A stretch of DNA of 10,131 nucleotides from an uncultured Eubacteriales bacterium (lineage in GTDB: Bacteria; Bacillota; Clostridia; Lachnospirales; Bianqueaceae), in NCBI GenBank assembly GCA_902493345.1, contig CABUPM010000080.1, positions 1-10,131 on the forward strand, read 5' to 3'. The position numbers and the translations under genes are program-made. Below the pieces are notes generated by a model. It did not search any database. It had not been told where the DNA came from and saw nothing but the letters and a program-made list of their open reading frames with translations. Below are positions 7,630-10,131 of the stretch, piece by piece. The first letter of the stretch is position 1, and the number at the start of each line of letters is the position of its first letter.

Positions 7630-7658
7630 TTGCTGAGACCTCTTCCTCCCATTATAAT
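7630..7658 (+). promoter_or_regulatory. Promoter of the MATE transporter gene
   Basis: A -35-like TTGCTG (7630-7635), 17-nt spacer and perfect -10 TATAAT (7653-7658). Start of transcription should be near 7665. The ribosome binding site AGGAGGT (7674-7680) follows 9-10 nt before the ATG. This and the aminopeptidase promoter fire in opposite directions from one 191-bp gap; I see no clear palindrome or riboswitch in it. Confidence 0.65.
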
Positions 7659-7689
7659 ATGCTTATTTTGAACAGGAGGTATTCTTACC

Positions 7690-9042
7690 ATGGTCAAGGA
7701 CATGACGGATGGCAAACCTTACAGACTCATTCTTGCCTTTTGTATCCCATTGATGTTCGGCAATCTCTTTCAGCAGATGTATAATATGGTAGACGCAATT
7801 ATTGTAGGACGATTTCTCGGAAAAAACGCTCTGGCGGCCGTCGGTTCCACCGGCGCGATTAACTTTCTGATTCTGGGGTTCGTCAACGGCCTCTGCTGCG
7901 GATTCAGTATCCCGGTTGCACAAAGCTTTGGCGCGAAGGATTATGTCTCCATGCGTCGGTGCATTTCCAATATGCTGTGGGCCGCGTTGATTTTCGGCAG
8001 TGTTATCACATTGGGGACCGTTCTCTTTACACGCGAGATTCTGATGCTCATGCAGACACCGGAGGACATCCTGGAAGACGCGTATCAGTACATATTTACC
8101 ATCTTTGCCGGGACATTTACGATCTTCTTATATAATAGCCTTGCTGGGATCATGCGTGCGCTGGGCGACAGTAAAACCCCATTGTTCTTTCTGGCGCTTG
8201 CCTCGATTCTGAATATCCTTCTGGATCTGTTCTTTATCATTGTCATGAAGTTCGGTGTATTCGGCGCCGCTCTGGCGACCATTCTGTCCCAGTTTATTTC
8301 CGGTATATGCTGTCTTGTCTTTATGATCAAAAAGATGCCGATCATTCATATTCAAAAAGGCGAATGGTCCTGGGATAAGACTTCCATCCAACGGCTTCTC
8401 GGCATGGGCGTTCCCATGGGGCTTCAATACTCGATCACGGCGATCGGCAGCACTATCTTGCAGACCGCGGTCAATACATTGGGTTCCGATATCGTAGCTT
8501 CCATTACAGCCGCCGGAAAGGTCCAAACGCTGGTAACTCAGCCCATGGAGACCTTGGGTACCACCATGGCGACTTACTGCGGGCAGAATCTGGGAGCAAA
8601 GAAATACGACCGTATTCGTTCCGGCGTCCTGCAGGGAGACATTCTCGGCGTTGTCTTCTCCGTCCTCGGTTTCATCATCGTATATTTTCTGGGAACGACA
8701 CTCTCCCTCCTTTTCATCGATGCTTCCGAGGTGCAGCTGTTGAGTAATATCCATCAGTTTCTCTTCTGGAACGGTCTCTTCTATATCCCGCTCACAATCA
8801 TCCTGGTCTACCGCAACGCTCTTCAGGGTATGGGATATGCTCCGCTGGCCATGACCTCCGGCGTCATGGAGATGATCGCTCGTTCTCTGGTTGCCTTCTG
8901 CATGGTAGGGCTTTGGGGCTTCAATGCTGTATGCTTCTCCAATCCCATCGCATGGGTCTCCGCTGATGTATTTCTTCTGCCCACCTATTACGCAATCAGC
9001 AAACGGCTGCGGAACCGCCAGTCCATTGTTAAAAATCTATAA
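7690..9042 (+). CDS. MATE family multidrug/toxin efflux transporter
   Basis: A 450-residue integral membrane protein with the usual twelve hydrophobic segments, expected to export drugs or other organic cations in exchange for Na+ or H+. The N-terminal signature is strong: GNLFQQMYNMVDAIIVGRFLG at about 24-44, then ALAAVGSTG, and GFSIPVAQSFGAKD ending the second segment near residue 84. The second half repeats the pattern from about 238 (MGVPMGLQYSITAIGSTI) to GQNLGAKKYDR near 300-308, reflecting the internal twofold repeat of the family. It resembles the clostridial branch of the NorM/DinF-like MATE proteins; the substrate cannot be told from sequence. The ATG at 7690 has a strong SD and its own promoter. 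It is alone in its transcription unit and ends in hairpins shared with the opposing tRNA gene. The TetR regulator downstream is separated by the tRNA unit, so a link is not implied. Confidence 0.93.
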   Translation: MVKDMTDGKPYRLILAFCIPLMFGNLFQQMYNMVDAIIVGRFLGKNALAAVGSTGAINFLILGFVNGLCCGFSIPVAQSFGAKDYVSMRRCISNMLWAALIFGSVITLGTVLFTREILMLMQTPEDILEDAYQYIFTIFAGTFTIFLYNSLAGIMRALGDSKTPLFFLALASILNILLDLFFIIVMKFGVFGAALATILSQFISGICCLVFMIKKMPIIHIQKGEWSWDKTSIQRLLGMGVPMGLQYSITAIGSTILQTAVNTLGSDIVASITAAGKVQTLVTQPMETLGTTMATYCGQNLGAKKYDRIRSGVLQGDILGVVFSVLGFIIVYFLGTTLSLLFIDASEVQLLSNIHQFLFWNGLFYIPLTIILVYRNALQGMGYAPLAMTSGVMEMIARSLVAFCMVGLWGFNAVCFSNPIAWVSADVFLLPTYYAISKRLRNRQSIVKNL

Positions 9043-9047
9043 GCTAT

Positions 9048-9089
9048 CTATATGGGCTTCTATGGAGTTTTTCATAGAAGCCCATATAG
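9048..9089. repeat. Perfect 17-bp inverted repeat (hairpin) after the MATE gene
   Basis: CTATATGGGCTTCTATG (9048-9064) is exactly complementary to 9073-9089, with an eight-base loop GAGTTTTT. It begins 5 nt after the MATE stop. Neither side has an adjacent T run of terminator type, and a true terminator follows directly, so this hairpin may protect the mRNA 3' end, be a decayed terminator, or be one copy of a dispersed palindrome. Confidence 0.75.
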
Positions 9090-9091
9090 CA

Positions 9092-9128
9092 AAAAAGAAG
9101 CAGAAGAATCATTCTTCTGCTTCTTTTT
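9092..9128. terminator. Bidirectional terminator between MATE gene (+) and tRNA-Gln (-)
   Basis: Two 18-base arms, AAAAAGAAGCAGAAGAAT (9092-9109) and its exact complement (9111-9128), flank a single base. The GC-containing core GAAGCAGAAG folds with a T run following on either strand, so it can end transcription from the MATE gene on the plus strand and from the tRNA, whose 3' end is at 9136, on the minus strand. Confidence 0.9.
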
Positions 9129-9135
9129 ATAAGAG

Positions 9136-9207
9136 CTGGGCACGAAGGATTCGAACCTACGAATGCTGGAGTCAGAGTCCAGTGCCTTACCGCTTGGCGA
9201 GTGCCCA
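9136..9207 (-). tRNA. tRNA-Gln (anticodon CUG)
   Basis: A 72-nt cloverleaf without encoded CCA. The acceptor stem TGGGCAC pairs with GTGCCCA; the D arm is GCCAAGCGGTAAGGC; the anticodon arm is CTGGA-CTCTGAC-TCCAG with anticodon CTG, reading CAG; the variable loop is CATTC; the T arm is GTAGG-TTCGAAT-CCTTC. The weak U1-A72 pair and discriminator G73 are the known glutamine identity features, recognised in most Firmicutes by the GatCAB amidotransferase after misacylation with Glu. The T stem has a U50-U64 mismatch where a Watson-Crick pair is usual. It stands alone with its own consensus promoter and terminator; a second tRNA-Gln (UUG) would be expected elsewhere. Confidence 0.95.
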
Positions 9208-9237
9208 TCAATATTCTCTGTCTTGAGAACAGAATGT

Positions 9238-9290
9238 ATTATATCTTATTCTTCTCAATATGTCAAGGACTTTTTCTTATTTTTTCTAAA
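9238..9290 (-). promoter_or_regulatory. Strong promoter of the tRNA-Gln gene with A-rich upstream element
   Basis: Perfect consensus on the minus strand: TTGACA (9266-9261), 17-nt spacer, TATAAT (9243-9238). Immediately upstream, 9288-9270 is almost entirely A/T with A6 and A5 tracts, resembling an UP element for the RNA polymerase alpha subunit, as is common at stable RNA genes. Transcription starts near 9231, giving a leader of about 24 nt removed by RNase P; the leader can form a small TCTGT/ACAGA hairpin. Confidence 0.9.
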
Positions 9291-9325
9291 AAGAAATCCG
9301 GCGGCTACCGTTTTGATATCCGCCG
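9288..9325 (-). terminator. Rho-independent terminator of the TetR gene
   Basis: CGGCGG (9325-9320) pairs with CCGCCG (9304-9299); after one mismatch, two more A-T pairs extend the stem. GATTTCTTTTT follows on the minus strand (9298-9288). It starts about 20 nt after the TetR stop and separates that gene from the tRNA promoter; its T run touches the tRNA promoter's A-rich element. Confidence 0.75.
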
Positions 9326-9347
9326 CTCAGAATCTTCTGTTTCATTG

Positions 9348-10022
9348 TCATTCGTTGTCCTTAGACAACTTAAAATCAAAAGTCATTTCCAACAATGCGA
9401 ACAATTTGTCCATCACTTCCGCGGCAACTGCCTTGATATCCAGTCCCTGAATAAACGCAAGCACCTTACTCTGCTCTTCTTCCGGCACCTTATACACCCG
9501 CATCGCCGACGTCAGAAATCGACTGAGTTTATGATCCAGCGGAAAATGGATATCACATCTTCGTGCCATGTAATTACGCATCAATCCAGCGGTTCCGATT
9601 TCTATCTCATAGAAATCTTTCTCTGTATAGTCTGGAAAATTGGCGCCAAACACCTGTTTCAATTCTGCTGTGGTGTACCGATAGATCAATTCTGACGTGT
9701 CCGGCAGAGTATAAGCTTCGAGGTAAATTTCTCGCAGCTTTTCATTCAATTCTGTGAGCGTGATCTGTATCGCTGTTTCTACCGCATAAGCATAGACGGG
9801 GGGCAAATTGCTGCCCACAATACTCCTTGCCACACCAAACTGCCTGGCAAACATGGTTCCGATCAGTTCTATCAATACCGCATCCTTGGTTGGAAATAGA
9901 TTTTGAAAACTCCCTCTTGCGACTCCAGCCTCTTCTACAATCTGTGAAATCGTCGTCTGTTTATACCCCTGTTCCAAAAACAAACGAACGCATACAGTGA
10001 GGATTTTCTTTTTTGTTTCCAT
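9348..10022 (-). CDS. TetR/AcrR family transcriptional regulator
   Basis: A 224-residue one-component repressor. The N-terminal DNA-binding domain covers about residues 3-48: KKKILTVCVRLFLEQGY, then the helix-turn-helix TTISQIVEEAGVARGSFQNLF and the following PTKDAVL. The rest (about 50-224) is the helical ligand-binding and dimerisation domain, too divergent to name a ligand. The recognition-helix end reads FQNLF instead of the common FYHYF. The ATG at 10022 is the first usable standard start, but the good SD (10055-10050) is 27 nt away; see the separate entry. The promoter is close to consensus and overlapped by a perfect palindrome, which points to autorepression. TetR genes usually control a divergent neighbour; here that would start at the right edge of the window. 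It is cut off from the tRNA downstream by a terminator. Confidence 0.9.
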   Translation of the reverse strand: METKKKILTVCVRLFLEQGYKQTTISQIVEEAGVARGSFQNLFPTKDAVLIELIGTMFARQFGVARSIVGSNLPPVYAYAVETAIQITLTELNEKLREIYLEAYTLPDTSELIYRYTTAELKQVFGANFPDYTEKDFYEIEIGTAGLMRNYMARRCDIHFPLDHKLSRFLTSAMRVYKVPEEEQSKVLAFIQGLDIKAVAAEVMDKLFALLEMTFDFKLSKDNE

Positions 10023-10049
10023 CCTATCTTTTCGTAAGGAAATAAGAAG

Positions 10050-10055
10050 CCCTCC
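10050..10055 (-). promoter_or_regulatory. Ribosome binding site misplaced for the TetR ATG
   Basis: GGAGGG is the only strong SD in the TetR leader, yet 27 nt separate it from the ATG at 10022. Between them the same frame is open and has an ATT codon at 10043-10041, with 7 nt from GGAGG. Either a rare AUU start adds seven residues (ISLRKDR), the ATG uses a poor site, or an RNA fold closes the gap. Confidence 0.45.
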
Positions 10056-10062
10056 TCTCTTG

Positions 10063-10090
10063 GATTAATATATATATATATATATTAATC
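10063..10090. promoter_or_regulatory. Perfect 28-bp AT-rich palindrome, candidate TetR operator
   Basis: The sequence GATTAAT, an alternating AT core, then ATTAATC is exactly self-complementary from 10063 to 10090. It overlaps three bases of the TetR -10 box and covers the expected start of transcription, where a bound dimer would block RNA polymerase. TetR-family operators are typically palindromes of this size next to the regulator gene. The alternating core (10068-10085) alone could be a microsatellite, but the matched GATTA/TAATC ends go beyond that. Confidence 0.65.
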
Positions 10091-10116
10091 ATACCAATTG
10101 AAGTGACTTCTGTCAA
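10088..10116 (-). promoter_or_regulatory. Promoter of the TetR regulator gene
   Basis: On the minus strand, perfect -35 TTGACA (10116-10111), 17-nt spacer, -10 TATGAT (10093-10088). Transcription should begin near 10081, inside the 28-bp palindrome, leaving a leader of about 60 nt. The spacer itself contains an 11-bp inverted repeat, GAAGT-C-ACTTC (10110-10100), a possible second operator site. Confidence 0.85.
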
Positions 10117-10127
10117 GAGGGGCTGTA

Positions 10128-10131
10128 ATGA
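10128..10131 (+). CDS. Possible start of a divergent gene (window edge)
   Basis: An ATG at 10128-10130 follows AGAGGGG (10116-10122) with 5 nt between. Upstream, TTGGAT (10060-10065), 17 nt and TATTAA (10083-10088) could be its promoter, overlapping the same palindrome as the TetR promoter. Divergent placement opposite a TetR gene is typical of the regulated target. Only one codon is visible, so this is a suggestion and the product is unknown. Confidence 0.3.

Noticed and set aside
7499..7689. Riboswitch or hidden small gene in the divergent gap
   Set aside because: Beyond the two promoters and ribosome binding sites I see no open frame with an SD and no convincing conserved aptamer-like pairing.
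8128..8754. Minus-strand open frame of 208 codons inside the MATE gene
   Set aside because: It lies wholly within a clear MATE coding sequence and its product is a low-complexity polar shadow translation.
10068..10085. (AT)n run as a simple microsatellite only
   Set aside because: The run is flanked by exactly matched GATTA and TAATC arms and is placed on the promoter, so an operator fits better, although repeat instability may add to it.
1..10131. Mobile element, CRISPR array, defence or toxin-antitoxin system
   Set aside because: No transposase, integrase, spaced direct repeats or small paired genes were found; the content is housekeeping and transport genes with ordinary spacing.

Overview
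The window looks like chromosomal DNA from a low-to-mid GC Firmicute of class Clostridia, most likely Lachnospiraceae or a close relative. The reasons are the yerC-pcrA-ligA gene order, strong GGAGG ribosome binding sites, extended -10 promoters, a Firmicute-type PcrA with a C-terminal Tudor-like domain, and a tRNA-Gln without an encoded CCA. Base composition is even (roughly half GC), and I see no insertion sequence, phage gene, integrase or CRISPR array. It is mostly a housekeeping region.

Layout. From 1 to about 7500 every gene is on the minus strand, so transcription runs right to left. The order of transcription is: an M29-type metallo-aminopeptidase with a large N-terminal extension (7498-5432), overlapping trxB thioredoxin reductase (5442-4537); a separately promoted multi-pass membrane protein that carries a +1 frameshift (4457-3608) and ends in a strong terminator; a lipoprotein polysaccharide deacetylase (3503-2745); then a promoter serving a TrpR-like regulator of the YerC family (2657-2358), the DNA helicase pcrA (2338-71) and the first codons of what is probably ligA (42-1).

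A 191-bp divergent promoter region (7499-7689) separates this block from a plus-strand MATE efflux transporter (7690-9042). The MATE gene converges on a minus-strand tRNA-Gln(CUG). Between them lie two back-to-back hairpins, one of which is a bidirectional terminator. The tRNA has a perfect consensus promoter with an A-rich upstream element. Upstream of it, also on the minus strand, is a TetR-family regulator (10022-9348) with its own terminator and a near-consensus promoter. That promoter's -10 box and start region are covered by a perfect 28-bp palindrome, a good candidate operator. A possible divergent gene starts at the extreme right edge.

Working together: yerC-pcrA-ligA is a replication/repair cluster, the aminopeptidase and trxB are translationally coupled, and the TetR gene probably controls itself and a divergent neighbour that lies beyond the window. 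The points most worth a second look are the broken membrane protein gene, the TetR operator and ambiguous TetR start codon, the M29 fusion-like architecture, and the unexplained 17-bp hairpin after the MATE gene.
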